From Silene latifolia (Eukaryota; Streptophyta; Magnoliopsida; Caryophyllales; Caryophyllaceae): a DNA stretch of 64,000 bases. The translations under genes and the position numbers were made by a program. Below are positions 37,301 to 52,300 of this stretch, piece by piece. The notes beneath the pieces were generated by a model. That model was not told the origin of the DNA. It searched no databases and was given only the letters and a program-made list of their open reading frames with translations. The stretch covers positions 31,250,152 through 31,314,151 of the forward strand of contig NC_133536.1 of assembly GCF_048544455.1 (NCBI RefSeq), given 5' to 3'. The stretch's first letter is position 1; each line of letters starts with the position of its first letter.

Positions 37301-40300
37301 TTATTTGCTTTCCCATGGGATTTAAGTCCTACTTCATCTTGAACGAGTTCATCCTTGTGCATTGATGAATTGACGGAAAATTTAGGCCACTTGAATATAA
37401 ATCTTGTCAGAAGTGTGACCTCAACTAGCTCTTGAGGTGGTTGCGTTTATATGTCCTCAAACACGACACACTTGTGCATCATTTTATTACGTGGTGTTGG
37501 CTAGTGCTCATCTCAATCCTAGTCAAAGATAATATGGAACAAATAAGAATATTAACCCAATGCATCAAAGGCCCTGCCATCTGTAGGGTTGAGGAGGCAG
37601 ATGTGCGAAACCATACCCCTGTGTTAAAAACTAAGAAAAGTTGTTTTCAGATTACCCATGATAAAAATTGCTTTGAAAATTGCATCAACCAACCACTATT
37701 CACAACAATATAAGACGCTGACAATTTAGTGAGTCATTTTGCTTTATTCCATCAAACTTCGAGGCCAAAGAATAATGGGTCTTTGGCTCCATTGGAATAG
37801 AAAACCATGGATAAAATGTAATACTAGTACATTAAAAAATTAAGAGCCCAGGTGAGGCATGGTAATGGAACTTAAGTTTCTGAGGGTGATTTGAGTTTGA
37901 GGCTCCTCTAAGTTGCTTTAGAGTTCAGGATGCCTTTGGGTTAGCATTTCATAAAAATGATGCCTACTGTGAATAATCTCATTCCATATGTTGTGCTGAT
38001 GGTTCTCCGATCTCAATTGCGTCCATGCACGTTAAAACTTTGCAATGGCCCTGTCAGCATATGTATTGTATGATAAGCTTAATGAAGCAGTTCTCGACGT
38101 AATTTTCATCTTAGGTCATTTGGAAACAACTTTGTGTTGTTAACACAAGGGTAAGGCTGCGTACATCCGACCCCCTTACCTCGCAATTTGTGGGTGCCGT
38201 TGAGACACTGGGTAATGTTGTTGTTGTTGAAGCCTTAAGCACCATGACTAGTACCTACATTTTCTTTGACTATTCTTGAAACCAACAAAAACTCCCCTTA
38301 GGGTTTCCAAATGCATCAACCAGAGGCTGTTTACCTTTGTGGAACTCTGGAAGTCCATTTCTGGAATTCAATCTGGTCTTGATTCTATTGAGATGCCTTT
38401 TTCAAAGCCTTTTTTCTTTCAATTCTTTGAACTGGATGGTAGATCGAGGATTTCCACGTGTGTAAAGCTATATCTTTTGACCTGGATAATTAACTGAGTC
38501 ATTGGCCTACCCTTTCTTTAAATTCTTGTTAAATAACCGCAAACTTTTCTAGAAGGATGGATTGGAAGTTGTCCCTTTGATCTTGTATTGGTGAGTTTCA
38601 AACGACGACAGTTCTAGAGTTTGACTTTAGACAGAGGAAAAGAGAATAAGAGGAAAGCATTTCATGATGGTTGTGTTGGCTATTTGGTGGTGCACTTGGT
38701 TAGAATGGACCATTGTATTTTTGAGGATGTTGCCTCTTTACATAAAGGCATCAAGTTTCTTATTTATTTTTGAAGCTATTATATATTTGGAGCCATATGC
38801 TTCACCCAAACAGGAGCTTGTCTTTTCTTATTCTTGTAGATAATATTACTCATGGTGAGAGCATAACTATCCATTTCTCGTTTCGTCTTGGGGCATCCCA
38901 TTTAGAGTGTCTTTTTTGTATATGGGCGTCACCCCCATGCTGTCTTTTTGTTGATGAGCGTCAACTCAATGATATCCTTTTGTACATGGGCTGGGGTGGT
39001 GGTGTGTGTGGTTTTAACGAGGGAGGATAATGGCCTCATGGGTTCTAGCCCCTAGGGTGGTGTTGGTAAGGGGGTTGTGGGGTTGGTGAGGAGGGTGGAG
39101 GGAAGTCAGTGAGGTAAGTGTAATGAGGGCAATGGTAAATTAGACTTGGAACCCATTTTCTTGAATTATGTGAAGATTGGAATGGGAAGAAAAACATGGA
39201 GGGAGTATTATATCTTATAAAAAAATCACAGAAGTTTGGTTTGAAAACATACTGATGTTTTTTAATAGCTTTGAACTTTGAGTATGTAACCATGAACAAT
39301 GATTAATAGACCATCAAATTGTAAATTTGTAATTATCAAGGTCTCAAATATCTGCATTGGTTTTTTATTCAACTTAGTAGTAGTTAGACGACAATTAATC
39401 TTGCTTATTTTGTTGGTATGAATTTCGGAACTGCTGTGCAGGACCTGCTTCCAGCTTTATCAGAATTATGCCACGCTCAAGACATGCAAAAAGAGCTTGA
39501 AACTCTTCTTGAGGAAGGGAATTTCTCTAAGGTTGATTACTTTGTTTGATTTTTATTTTTAAGGCTTTGTTGCTGCTATATTTTGAATGTTTACCCATTT
39601 TCTATCTTCATTCCATCTAAATCTTGAAACCCCGTTGAATAGTTCTCACTTCATTCCACTTTGTTCTTCCCATTTTTGGGTTTTCCAAAATTCCTCATAT
39701 ATTTAAAAAAAAGGAAAAACCAAATGAAATGGAGGTTAGTACTATTATAACTATATTTATTCATCATTTGTGTGAGTATGAATTTATGTCGTTTTTCATA
39801 AAAATACTTAAATTCGAAAATTTCATTGAATTTTTATCTGCTTAAAAATGGTCATCATTTTTATCATTTTTTTTGTAAATGATTTATTTAAGTGCCGGTC
39901 TCTCAGAATCCTGTTTGCTAGCTAGAGGTCAATGACCTGCATACATATCGACCTCCCCACATCATGCTTTGTACTTGGCTGGATTCTTACTGGGAGATGG
40001 TGTTCATGACACTGAGAGCCATCAACTTCTCACTACTTAATGTTTAACTGCAGGCATTTCAAGTACTTTCAGAATACTTGCAACTTCTTGACACACTTTC
40101 AGAGCTTTCAGCTGCACAAGAAATGAGCCGTAGTGTCGAGGTAAACTTTGAATCAATACATCTGATTTTCCCTGACAGGTCTGTGTGGGGTTTGGAGTTG
40201 CGCCTGGATGAGAATCCATGATCCTCTTGATTTCTGATGGATGGTCCTTCAAAAACACACATTTCTTAGAAAAATCATAATCACTTAAAGCTTAGTAATG

Positions 40301-43300
40301 TTAAATATATTTTTGTGTCACGAAGTTCACTTTTCCCCCTTTAGATGCTACTCTCACATTCTTTCCTGCATCCTGCAAGGTGTTTATCCACAAGCATAAA
40401 AACAACTATTTGTTTTTCATCTGCCTGTTCATATTTGTACATTTATGTTGCTTTCCTGCTCATGTTTTTCAAAGGGACTTCATGCCTTTTCTCTATCTAC
40501 TGTCTATAACTTAAAACTTATTGAAGATAAATTGATCTAGAAAGCGAGTTGTGTAATCTTTCTAGTGACTTATTTGAGCTTTGGTTACTGTCATTCAATT
40601 CTTATTCAATTTGGCATAGAAATTGCTTTCATCAAGAAAACGTCAGTGGATTACAAATCCATCTGCTGTTGCACCGTCTTAAAATTTTAACCAATATAAT
40701 ATTGTCTTTAAAGCTAAGGGAGGTATGAAGATGAAGGGGTTCTCCTATGAGCAGAAACTTTATAACAAAGCTTTGAGAGTGTTTGTCTCCTTATTGAACA
40801 CTTGAACGAGAGCTGGCTGCTGTATTTAAACATATAACATGCAAGGAAAACTGTAAATGAATCTGGAGTTTCGAGTTGTACATTGAGAGTACTTTGTTCA
40901 TGTTTAACGACTCATAGTGATAGTAGAATCGTTTCCACTGTTGTCAGTTATGGTGGGGGGATGAGTCTTCAAGGGAACTTTTTGATCCATTTGTATATAA
41001 TCTCTCCAAATTTGTGTGAGCCCTTCCAGTTTATATTCTCTTTTGATACCTGTGAGCCGTGATGGATATATCTGGTGAACTTCTGTTTCAGTTTGGTAAT
41101 AATTTTTGGGAAGCTTGAGAAGTAGCATAGTTTTAAAGGGAAATTATAATCATCTTAGTGAAGGGATTGGAAGGCTTTGATGTATGGGGCTTTTTTGCTG
41201 TTGATGGATACAAGTCGTAACAGAAGTTAGTCAATGCCTTCCCCTTCAATCAGTATAATACTGCAACAATAAGTTTGAAGAATATAACGTGACAACCCTT
41301 GTACTTGCTTGTCACTTCGGAACATGGGGCCCTTAATGTTTGGGTGGTTAGTATAATGCACCTCATTTTGTAGTTGCACCTAGCAGTCTAGCACTTTGTG
41401 CTCCAGTGCTTCCAAACTCACCCCTCTCTTTCAATAACTTGGACAGTCTGTATTATTTCTTGAACTTTATCAGTCTCCGGACTCGCCTGTTGCCTGTAGA
41501 TTGGAAAAGATGGTCTGGCAGTGCATTAGTCATAATGTTTGTTGGGACGTTTCAGATAAGGTATTGAATATCTGTTAAATCAGTTGTCGCGGCCTGATTT
41601 CAGTCATTTTGCCATAGAAGTGGCGGATATGCCTCAAAATGCGGTCGTGATAACCTTCAGCACTTTCACAAAGCAGTCGTGACCCAGTTTCAGTTCCATT
41701 GTTTTGGACTTTTGGACCATATGCTGTGACTGATGAATTCACTTGGCATAGAAGAATAAATATGCATCTATAAAATGGGTCAACTATTGGGGAGGAACCT
41801 GATCTAGCTAGTGAATTTTGGAGGGAAATTCCTCGTTGGAGCCAAGAAGTTCAGTAATGTTTGTGAAAAGTTAGGATTGTCAGTTGAGGGTTGACATCTC
41901 TGGGAGTGATTGGAGAGATACGTGATGTGAGCATCCCAAGCAAGGATGTAAAGGGAGTTAGTGAGGGGTGGGCACTACATGAGATGACTTGTGTTTGAAT
42001 AATTCTTTGGAATGTGTGTGGGCTTCATAGCCCTAGTAAAAACCGAGCAAAGTTGCTATTTTGCAAGACTAAATCGAAAATGTTTGGGTGGTTAGTAAAA
42101 TTGGAAGGTGTGTTCCCGGAGGCTTGAGGTTTCACATGGTATGCCTTGGCTAAGAAGTCGCTATCATGAAACATTAAATTGATATGTACACATATCCTGG
42201 TCATCTTGGTAGGAGACTGGATATTTTTGGTGGTGAAGTTTAAATCTGGGACTAGAATAAGCAAGCTGTTCGAGAGATTAAACAGGCTGGAAACTGATAA
42301 ATTTCAGTGAAAAGATTGATGATGTTTTTGGGGCGAAGGAGTTAAACATATGTTTTCCTATTGGATTTTCTAAGACGATCCAAGCATAGCCAGATTGGGT
42401 CCCTAGTGTCAAGTGTCAACCACTTGATGTCATTATTATTGCATTTGTAAAAACACTTAAATTGCTCATGAAAAAGCATACTAATAGATTACTAGTAAAA
42501 AAACTTGGTTTTTAAATTGCTTATAATAAAGCGTAGTTATAGTTTACATATGAAAAACATATAGTTCAAAAATTGCTGAACATAAAAAAACCATTCCCTC
42601 TCAAATATTATCTATTCCTGTATGGAATGAGCTATTATGAAATAGAAGCATAAATCTAGTCAATAATCGCACATTTGATGATTTAAATTACTCGTCGAGT
42701 TAAGTTAAGGGCTTCACTCACAAGATGATTTTGATTTTTCTTCCCTTTATAAATAAAATTACTTGTGCGTGTTCAACGACTTAAGCATCCATCTCTCCTT
42801 TTCTATTTTTGGTATCTTTTTATACATGGGCATCATCGTCTTGGTCTCCTTTGATGTCAGTTACAAAAAAAAAAATTCATTGTCTGACTGCAATTATTAG
42901 CCTCTAGTTCTACTAGGAACGATTTTATACATTTGCTTCTTTTTATGGGCCTTTATTTTAAAATCTGTTTTCTTGTTTCATGTGTGCACAGGTTTGGCTT
43001 GGAAATGCCCTTCAAAAGCTTGATTCCTTATTAGTACAAGTATGCCAGGTTTTCAAAGAGGAGAAATATGTGACTGTATGTTTATACATCTCTTTCTTGC
43101 TTTTTATAAGAAACATCTCTGAAGTGTCATGCCATCTGTTCTATTGATTTTGCTGCTTCATATTTAAAATTTCTGTTTGAATGAATATGATTTTCCGACA
43201 TTCATCATCACCTAACAAAAGCTGGTGGCTTTAGAATGTGACTATACTATGATAACAATAAAGATTGAGAAATGGCCTTCCATTTCACAGACATATCATC

Positions 43301-46300
43301 TGTGGGCGAATCCTAGTGGTTGCTGTATGCCTGCACTATATGCACGACAATTGTTCAATGAATTAATACTTCCACCTGCTTATTGTAAGACCTTTTTCCA
43401 CTGCTTCATCTACACTGCAGAGTAATTTAAACAACTTTTGTTTTCATAACTTAATCTAGTCACTTTTTCGCTCAAGTTGGGTTCATTATTGTAATGCTAA
43501 GGATGTTCTTTCGGCTTGGACCAAAAGGATGAAAATGGGATAATTTAGCTAAGTTTGGAAGATGGTTCCTTTAGCTATTTTGTGGTGTAGTTGGATAAAA
43601 AAGAATTGCGTTTTTGATAATAATGCTCCCACACTATAAGAGCTCAAATTCTGCTTATTGAAGTTGTATAGTTGAAGTAAAGCTCTCACGACGCTCGATT
43701 TTTCTTCTCTTTGTCAATAAGATTACTTTGTAGCACTTAAATGCGTAGTCATTGAACTTCCCTCTCTTTGGCGATATTTAGAGACATTCGGGATGAAAGG
43801 GGCACATTGAGACATTGAGTATTCCAAAAAAGGTTGTAGTACACTTGCAAATCTGCTATATTTGACTTACTGTCAGAGGAGAGGGAGGAGTACGTGGAGT
43901 AGAGAATGAGGTCGACGGCTGGTGGTGGGGCAAAAATAGACACTTGTTTATGGACATCCCAAAAAGAAAACTTGGGCTCTTATGTGCGGGCTGTGTAAAT
44001 TAATGTTATTGCTATAAAAGCGTTTAAATGACTAACAGCTTATGCTTCAACTAAATTATGATAAGTAGCAGTAGCTACAAGATTTCGCTGGCCATTTCAT
44101 AAACCGAGCGATGACAATATTTGGTGAAGTATGGCTGAAAGAATGATTTTTTTAATCAATGTTTTCCATTTATCATATATGTTCGAGTATATGATGTTCA
44201 TATATTTGCTGCTGTTCTGCACCTCACTCCAAAGTCAATCTTGACTAATGTACTTTATTTATCTGAAACTGAAATAATGTAATGTATTGATCTGATTCTT
44301 CATTATTAGATTTGAACTACAGTCAGTTCTTTAGTATAATTTCATGAGTATTTGTTTCCCTTGGTGGTTATCAGTTTCTGGCAGATATATGCTCATGCCA
44401 TTGTTTTATCTCATTCTAAATTGTTCCCACATTTGAATGTTTAACCAAAATATATTTCTGTATATCATTGTTTCAGGTGATTGATGCCTATGCATTAATT
44501 GGGGATGTATCTGGTCTTGCTGAAAAGATACAGAGCTTTTTCATGCAGGAAGTACTTTCCGAAACTCATGCTACAGTGAAAGCTGCAGTACAAGAGGTAA
44601 TGATTGTTAAGAAGATTGAAATAGGAATCATAGTTTTGGCGAATGTGAATTACCTAATTACCTAATTACATAAATGCGTGTCTCCCTTTCTTTACCAAAG
44701 CTGTACTGGTTCAGGCCTTTTATGCTTCTGTACTGTAATACATAAGTTCATTGTTTGAAGTTTTAGTTGTATGTTGACAGTGTGGTGAGTGGGAACTATG
44801 TCACTTTTTAAGCAGATACGTGTCGTTATTGTTCTCGAATTTATTGTAGATTTTTGTCTTCTCTTCAGCATTTATTTTCTGTCTTTCTTATTGAAGGGAA
44901 TGTTTATTGAGATGCCTAATTTTGGCAGGATCAGGATACAGACAATTCAGATAACAGGTAAGTGTGGTACCTTATGTTACTGCTTTTGTTCTCGTGCATG
45001 GCAAGGACAAGTTCTGATTTATTTTCTTTTGCTAATTTGTCAGTTCTAGGCTAACATACAGCGATCTGTGCCTGCAATTACCAGAATCGAAGTTCAGAAA
45101 TTGTTTGTCAAGCACACTAGCAGTACTTTTTAGCTTGATGTGTTCTTACTATGCAATAATGAGCTTCCAGCCAGAGAATGAGGTGAAGTACTTACTTTTT
45201 GAAATAGTGGCTTTTGATTTTGTTACTATGGATTTATGGACTACTTGCGCCTCACCATTTTGTTCTCTATTACTTCCTACGTCCCAAATAGTATGGCCAC
45301 TACTCACATTATGGTTAGGGAAATCATCTTATATTGTATTAATCTCTATATAAAAGAGCATTTTGGAAGGGGCCAAACGGGATCACATCTTTACTTTGGG
45401 TGAGGATGGGTGTCACTCGTAACTATTTCTACTCATTTTCTTTGAATAGATCCTTATTGATACTTTTTTTGCCCAATATGAGGGATTGTTTTTGGGAGTT
45501 ATTTTTTGTGGAGTCATTGTCTTATATTAAATTTTCTTGTATCTGTTGGCACGTATCAACATCTTGGATTTTTCATATAACGGACTATTTATGTAGTTAA
45601 GGCTGCAAGACTATAAGACCCTTTTGCCAAGCATATTTTTTCCTACACCTGAATGCAAGTATGCAACCTTCACTGCCTTTACCCTTTCCCTGAGATGAGC
45701 ACCGTCCTAAATTCTCAACCTCGTATTCTTTGATGTCAATATCAGAATTTCGTATACATTTTACCTGGAGGCTCAGGGTTGGTGATATTTGATAGTATGA
45801 TACATCTTATTTATTAGGCTGCAGTAATATTGTCTGGTATGCTAGATTTAACTGCTATGTCAATCATGTTCAAAATTCTTTCCATTTGTACAGACTGATG
45901 ATACTTGGTTTACTTCTCTTTTCTTTTGGGAGGAGGGATCATGTTTAGTCAGTAGGTGTTTGCGTCGTAGGGCCTTGATTGCCTTTTAGGAACAATCTCA
46001 GATGGTTGGGATCATGTTCTGGCCTTAGGCCTAGGCATCGTGGTTATCAGAGCCCGGAATTGATCCAGGAGAAAGTGTATGTGCACTGTATCATTTGTCA
46101 ACTGTATAAATCATGTTTCAATGTTCTTATAAAATTCTGCTGTTTATTAGTGATTTATACCTTTTAGTTATCCTCTCAATCCCTTTTTTAGAAACTGTTG
46201 ATTCCTTACTTCCTGAGCACTGACATCTGCTGTCATGGTTGTTTTGTTTCAAAATGCTGTTCTCAGATTCAAGCTAATGTTATTTCCCCAAAGTTAGAAG

Positions 46301-49300
46301 AGATTCAGGAAACAAGTTTAGAACAAACAGTTGATGGCTCATATGTTGGCTCCACTGACAGATTGGAATGCGCCTCTTCTGTAGTTGAATCTGCAAATGA
46401 GCTTTCAGCCACAGATACAACATGTGAAATTAAGGATCAACTACTGTGCGACAGCTCCACATCCAGTAGCGGTTCTCCGTGGTACGAATTGCGAAGGGAT
46501 GCTACTTTACTTATTTCACAATCTCTACAAAGGGGGCGTAAAAACCTTTGGCAACTTGTGGCAAGTCGTGTTTCAGTACTGCTTTCATCAAGCGCATTTT
46601 GTTCAGCAAGCATTCATCAATTTCTCAGAAATTACGAGGATTTGAGCATATTTGTTTTGGCTGGGGAAGCTTTTTGCGGCATCGAGGCTGCTGAATTTAC
46701 GAAAAAATTAAAGGTCGCGTGTGAAAGTTACTACAGTAATTTCCATAAGCAGAATATATATGTAAGTTATCTTTATATCATAGTTCGTGTTGGTTACACC
46801 TGAATACTCTTATGCTGACTAATTTTGCATTGGGCTGATTATAGTATTTTTGAGTAGCCTTCTTCTTAGGTGTTTTTTTTTTTTTTCTAAATTACTTTGG
46901 CTCTTCATTTAACCTCCCTGCTGCATTCATTAAGATATGTGTAACTCGTGCTATAGGTGTACCTGTTTGTGATATTACTTTATAGCATAGTATATGTAGT
47001 CATATATGTGACTGTCCTTGATTTAGATCTCATCGATAATGTCTGCTGTCAACATTTCTAACTTGGGTTTTGCGATAAGCCCTGTAATCTAGGCCACCTG
47101 GGCAGGGCATTTGAAAAGAAACCTACGTCTCAACATTTGTAGATCGATGATATGGTTTAAATTATGGAGCAACGCAATTCTATTCAAAAAGGTGGTGGAG
47201 GAATATGAGGCTTGAGGAATGGAGTACATATAGGATTGCGAGAGATAGGGAAGACCAAAGAAAACATGGATAAAGGTGAAAAGGGATTGAAGAAAATATG
47301 GCTATAAAGAGTCTAATTCTTCTTTAATCTTGTTAATTTTAAGTTTTAATACGGCAAAGCGTCTTGCTTGTGACGGGCTAATCCCGTCACAAGCTTGTGA
47401 CCTCTCACAAAAAGGGAGAGGGGACAAGGTGGGGCACCCCCCATGTGCTTCTCCACTCACCTCTCATGGGTATTTTGTGAGAGGAAATGGTATCCGTCAC
47501 AAACTTGTGACGGATATCGCCGTCACAAATGAGATTTTGTGTTAATACGGAGTACTATTTTATTTGTTTTTCTATCTTTTTTCTTACTTTAGTCTCTTTA
47601 CACAACTCTCTACGTTTTTGTCTTTTATATTGACTATGTTGGTTTTTCAAATGTGTGTTCCTTTTTTTTTTGGTTTTTTTACCACTTATTGATGGTCTCA
47701 ACTTTCAAATGATATTCATTTTAGCGGACCCCAAACATTTTGTGATTAATACTTTGTCGTCATCGTTTTTCTCACTGCACCTTCTTATATGCTGTTGGTG
47801 GTAATCAAGACAGTCGTCAACTGTAGAACCAAAGATCTTTGATATGGAATGCTTGAAGATCTACCATTCTACCCAATGGCATAGGTTCTACATGTTTGTT
47901 GACAGTTTACTTTCCTGGAGTTGTTTTTTTCAAGATGATTGCTCACATTGCTGGCAACCACCATAGAGAGGGGTTATCAGCCTCCCTATCCCATCATTCT
48001 TCTGTCTAACTGACTAAAGTTGATCCAGTCCATGCATTAAGAAACTTGTCTTTATGATTTTTTTTTTATCTGTTGTCCAACTGCATTGCCACTTTTGGTT
48101 GATTGTATGCTGGTGACAAAAGAGCTGCACACACCCCTTACTCGTTAGCAAGTGACCTGAACTCCTTACAACAACAACAACTACAATAACAAAGCCTTAC
48201 TTCCAAAATGATTTGGGGTCGGCGGACATGAATCATCCTTTAGAACTGTCCTGAGTGATGATCGCACACCTGAACTCGTTAGTGTTGCGTAATTTTCAAT
48301 CCAGTTAGACACAGCTGTTCACTGTGTATCGTTGGTTGGCAGTCAATGTGGCATGTGAGATTACATTAATGTTTCGTGTGTCAAATGGACTCGAAGTCTA
48401 AGCTTAATTGCTGAAGCTTTTCAGTACTTGCCACTTTGTGCATAATCACGTTTATTCAATGTTATTTGCAGGCATTAAAGATGGTATTAGAAAAAGAAAG
48501 CTGGCAGAAATTGCCATCCGATGCAGTTCAAGTAGTGGCTTTTGCAGGCTTGGTTGGAGATGGTGCACCTCTAATGGCTTCGTCAGACAATTCCGCGAAT
48601 CCTCTACTTCTTCCTAATAAATCGATTTATGCTGCTGAAATGGGGAGTAAAAAGAGTGGATTTTCTCACTGGCTTAATTGTGGAAACCCTTTCTTGTTGA
48701 AAGTTACTTCTCCTGCTGCCTGTCATACATTATCCCCATGTGCTGATGGGCCATCTGTTTCCGGAGGGTCTAATGGAAGCCCTATAGATTCCCGAAGTAA
48801 CAAGTTATCTACTAGCCAAGATAACAACACTCATGGAAATGGTAAGACCGATATTCTAGATGATGAAAATGAAGATCTTCTAGCGGACTTCATCGATGAG
48901 GATAGCCAACTCCCCAGCCGAATTTCTAAATCTAGTTTACGACAAAATCAAACATCACAATGGAAAGATGACGAATCTTCAGCACAAACAGGGTCTTCAC
49001 TTTGTCTCTTGAGGTTGTCTATGTTCTCTTCCTTTTTCTTTTGGCAATTAGTATCTTTAGAGATAGTCTCACATTATATTCAGGAAAAATTGCAAACTAC
49101 TCCGTACTACATAATAAGTTACACTTGTTTCAAACCACTACCTAATAAAACTTCTCTTCAAAACAATTACATCAGTCTACATGCTCCTATTCTTTGAATT
49201 GCTATTATTTCAAAATACTTCTTTCATATTTTGACAAATGTAGCAATTTCAATGATTTGGAGGGAGTACGCATTAAGGAGTTCTGTAATGAACCTAGTAA

Positions 49301-52300
49301 CTATGTGGATATATGACTTTTCCTGCCAAAACTTATGTGAATTGACCATTTTATCCCTAATTTTTAGTTTCATTTCTGTCTCCCAATACCAGCCCCAAAT
49401 ATCTTATCTCTCCTTCCTTCCTTTTGGAACAAATTTGCCAATATTCCCCAGAATATTTATTTATTTTTGTTAGTGAAAATCCTATTTAGGCAGTGTTTTG
49501 TTTATAAAAATTCTTTAATAGGTCGTTATTTTGAAGAAATTTTTTATTAGGTAGTGGATTGAAATAAGTTTAACTTATAAGGTAGTAGTTAGTGCAGTGT
49601 TTCCGTATGTTAATGTGAGACCAGCACATCTAAATAAAATTCCACCCATGTACCCACTAAGACACTAAAAACTTAAACAAAGACATTAAATTTTGCATTG
49701 TATGGATCGGTCTTTTGATAAGATAATCATGAGATCACATAATATGAGTATTAGGTTTTGTTTAGATACAAACAAAAATAGAAGGGGACGGGAGGGAAGG
49801 GGAGGAATGAAGACGGTTGTGTAATCTACTAAGTTCATCCTCATTTAGGTTCATGGACAAATATGCAAGGCTAATGCAGAAGTTAGGAATGATCAATGTT
49901 GAGTTATTCAAGGTATGGCTATGGATGTATCTGTTCTTTATGTCAGCACTTCCTTTGATTTGCTATCCTCTCTGAGGCAAAAAGGATCATTGTTTTGCCT
50001 TTTTTTGCCTCGGGAATTTGTTGTATATCTTTGATAAGGTTAATCCTCGTAGGGACTATGCCAATTGTTTGAGATGTATTATTATTTTGTGTTTGAAACA
50101 TTCGGCCGTCAAGACAACTATGCCAATGGGAAAGGTGTTGCTGATACTCTCAACTGTAAGTTTCCCTACAAAATCCTTACTCTTTTCTCAGTTCCTTGAT
50201 TTTTAATATATAGTGACTTTGTTCCCCGTCTGTAAAGATGATGGTTTGTGTTTGCCACTTGGCTTTCATTTTCTCAAGTGCTTCAGCTGATCACTTTGTT
50301 TGCCATGACTCACAGATCGTCTGAAGTCAGCTATGAATAGAGCAATGCAAGACTGTGAACAATGGTTAAGACCACCCCAGCTGCTCACCTCTTCATCCTC
50401 ATTACCAGCCTCGTTTAATACATCATTCAAGAACATGGAACTTACGCCTACCACTCCTCTTGGCTCTAATAGTGCTCATTTTCCTGGCACTTTTGACCTC
50501 AAGGTGTTTGCTTCTTGTGGCTTGTTAATTTAATGATAATCTTAACTCTCTTCTCATTTGATTTATGGATATGCGATTAATTCATGAGTCATGACCATGT
50601 AACTCAATGGTCTATGTTTCTGTCTTGCATAATAAGTCTGTATCTTGAAACATCATATACCCACATGAGTGGTGGTATTATAATAAGAACTTTGTATTAC
50701 CATTTTATCAATCTACCTCCCTTACTCTAGGATATAGAGTTTTAATTCAATGGGTACAAACAACAACATCAGAGCCTTAATCCCAAAATGATTTGGGGTC
50801 GGCTGACATGAATCATCCTTTAGAACCATCCATAGGTGTTGTACACCTCAAAAAGCGAATAGAAAAGGAAAATGAAAAATAAAAGGGGGAGCGAAAATGT
50901 AATGGAAAGTCAAGGTAAACTTACAGGTTTTAAAATCGAATTTTAGATTTCTTTTATAAAAACTTAAAATTTAAATCGAGAGAAAAGATTAAAACGATTT
51001 TGAAAACCGAAATAGAGTTAAGGATCCGGAATATCTTAAAGGTAAACCAAGTAAAATATATAAGAAAGTGGTCGGTAAAAATGTAATAAAGGAGAGAAGA
51101 ACAAATAATTTAATTTTTTAAATTAAATAAAAACACTAAATATGTCAAAAAAATATCAAATACTAGAAATCAACATGTATCCTTTCCCTCCATTGTGCCC
51201 TCTCCGTCACCATACTCTCCTCAAGCCCCAGAAATTTCATATCGTGCTCTATCACTCTCAACCATGTCTGTCTCGGTCTTCCTCTACCTCTAGGGACCTT
51301 TTCTGTTCTCCAAGTCTCCGGCCTCCTAACTGGTGCGTCCATAGGTCTCCTTCTCACATGGCCAAACCATCTTAGTCGGTTTTCCATCATCTTGTCCTCT
51401 ATTGGCGCCACTTTTACCTTTTCCCTAATCACCTCATTCCTTAATCGATATTTCCTAGTATGTCCGCACATCCATCTCAACATACGCATCTCCGCCACAC
51501 TCATCTTTTGAATGTGACAATGTTTCACGGCCCAACACTCGGAACCGTAAAGTAAGGCTTTTTTTCATCATAATATTGAGGTTTTTTTTTTTTTTTGTTT
51601 TTTTTTGTTGCTGCTTCTTTGTGGGCTTAGCGTCTGCTTTCAATTGTTCTCTGTCTTCACTTTTACCTTCATTAAGGAAACCTAGTTTTGGTATCAAAGA
51701 CCACATAAAGCTTAATGGTAATTGTTGTTGTTCGAATTCTGAGATTCCTTTTCATTGAGAATGAGGGGTTACTCTTGCTTCCATCCATGCACTAAGCGCC
51801 AAATGTAGCACTCTCGATTGTTGTTCGTGAGTTGATTATGCTATCTTAATTTAACAATGAATAGTTTCTGTCTTTAACTTTATTTTTCGTTTGAAAGATT
51901 CTGTCTTTAACTTTTATGTGTGAGCTGTTCGTTGGGTAGGCTAGTTGTTAGAGCATTAGTGCATAAGAACTGTCAGCTTAAATAGACAATTTTACAAATT
52001 TGTGCTAGTTCCAGCTCTACATTGGCTGTATCTGTCTCATCAATACCTTTTTCAGTAACTTTTATTGTTTCATTTATATTATGTAATGTTATATGATCAC
52101 ATCTTAGGCAAGTTATCATGTGATAAATTAATGGGTTATTTTGAGTCAGAGTGCCAACTATTGTTTTGATGTTGCAGGAAAGATGTGTTGCTGTTAACAC
52201 AATTTATCTTGTAGCTCGAGTATTGCATAGATCAAAGCCTCATCTACAATCAATGCTCTTGCAGAATAATCCAGTAATAGTTGAGGATTTTTTTGTGAAT

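Larger units (their letters stand above)
36534..39441 (+). other. VPS50 intron 6, mostly unique AT-rich DNA
   Basis: This is the longest intron (2908 bp). It holds a truncated SINE (38089-38229) and a dispersed repeat (38893-39000). The open frames in it, such as 37432-37713, have no recognisable domain. Confidence 0.6.

Noticed and set aside
46198-46803. Separate 201-codon gene
   Set aside because: It is VPS50 exon 13 (46267-46761) plus intron sequence at both ends; splice sites and frame continuity fit the larger gene.
47160-47315. RTE LINE coding relic just left of the intron 13 MITE
   Set aside because: A stretch near 47248 translates to GRPKKTWIKVKRD-like residues, as in RTE C-termini, but stops surround it and the match is too short to list.
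48436-49197. Separate 253-codon gene
   Set aside because: It is VPS50 exon 14 read through the donor at 49014 into the intron.
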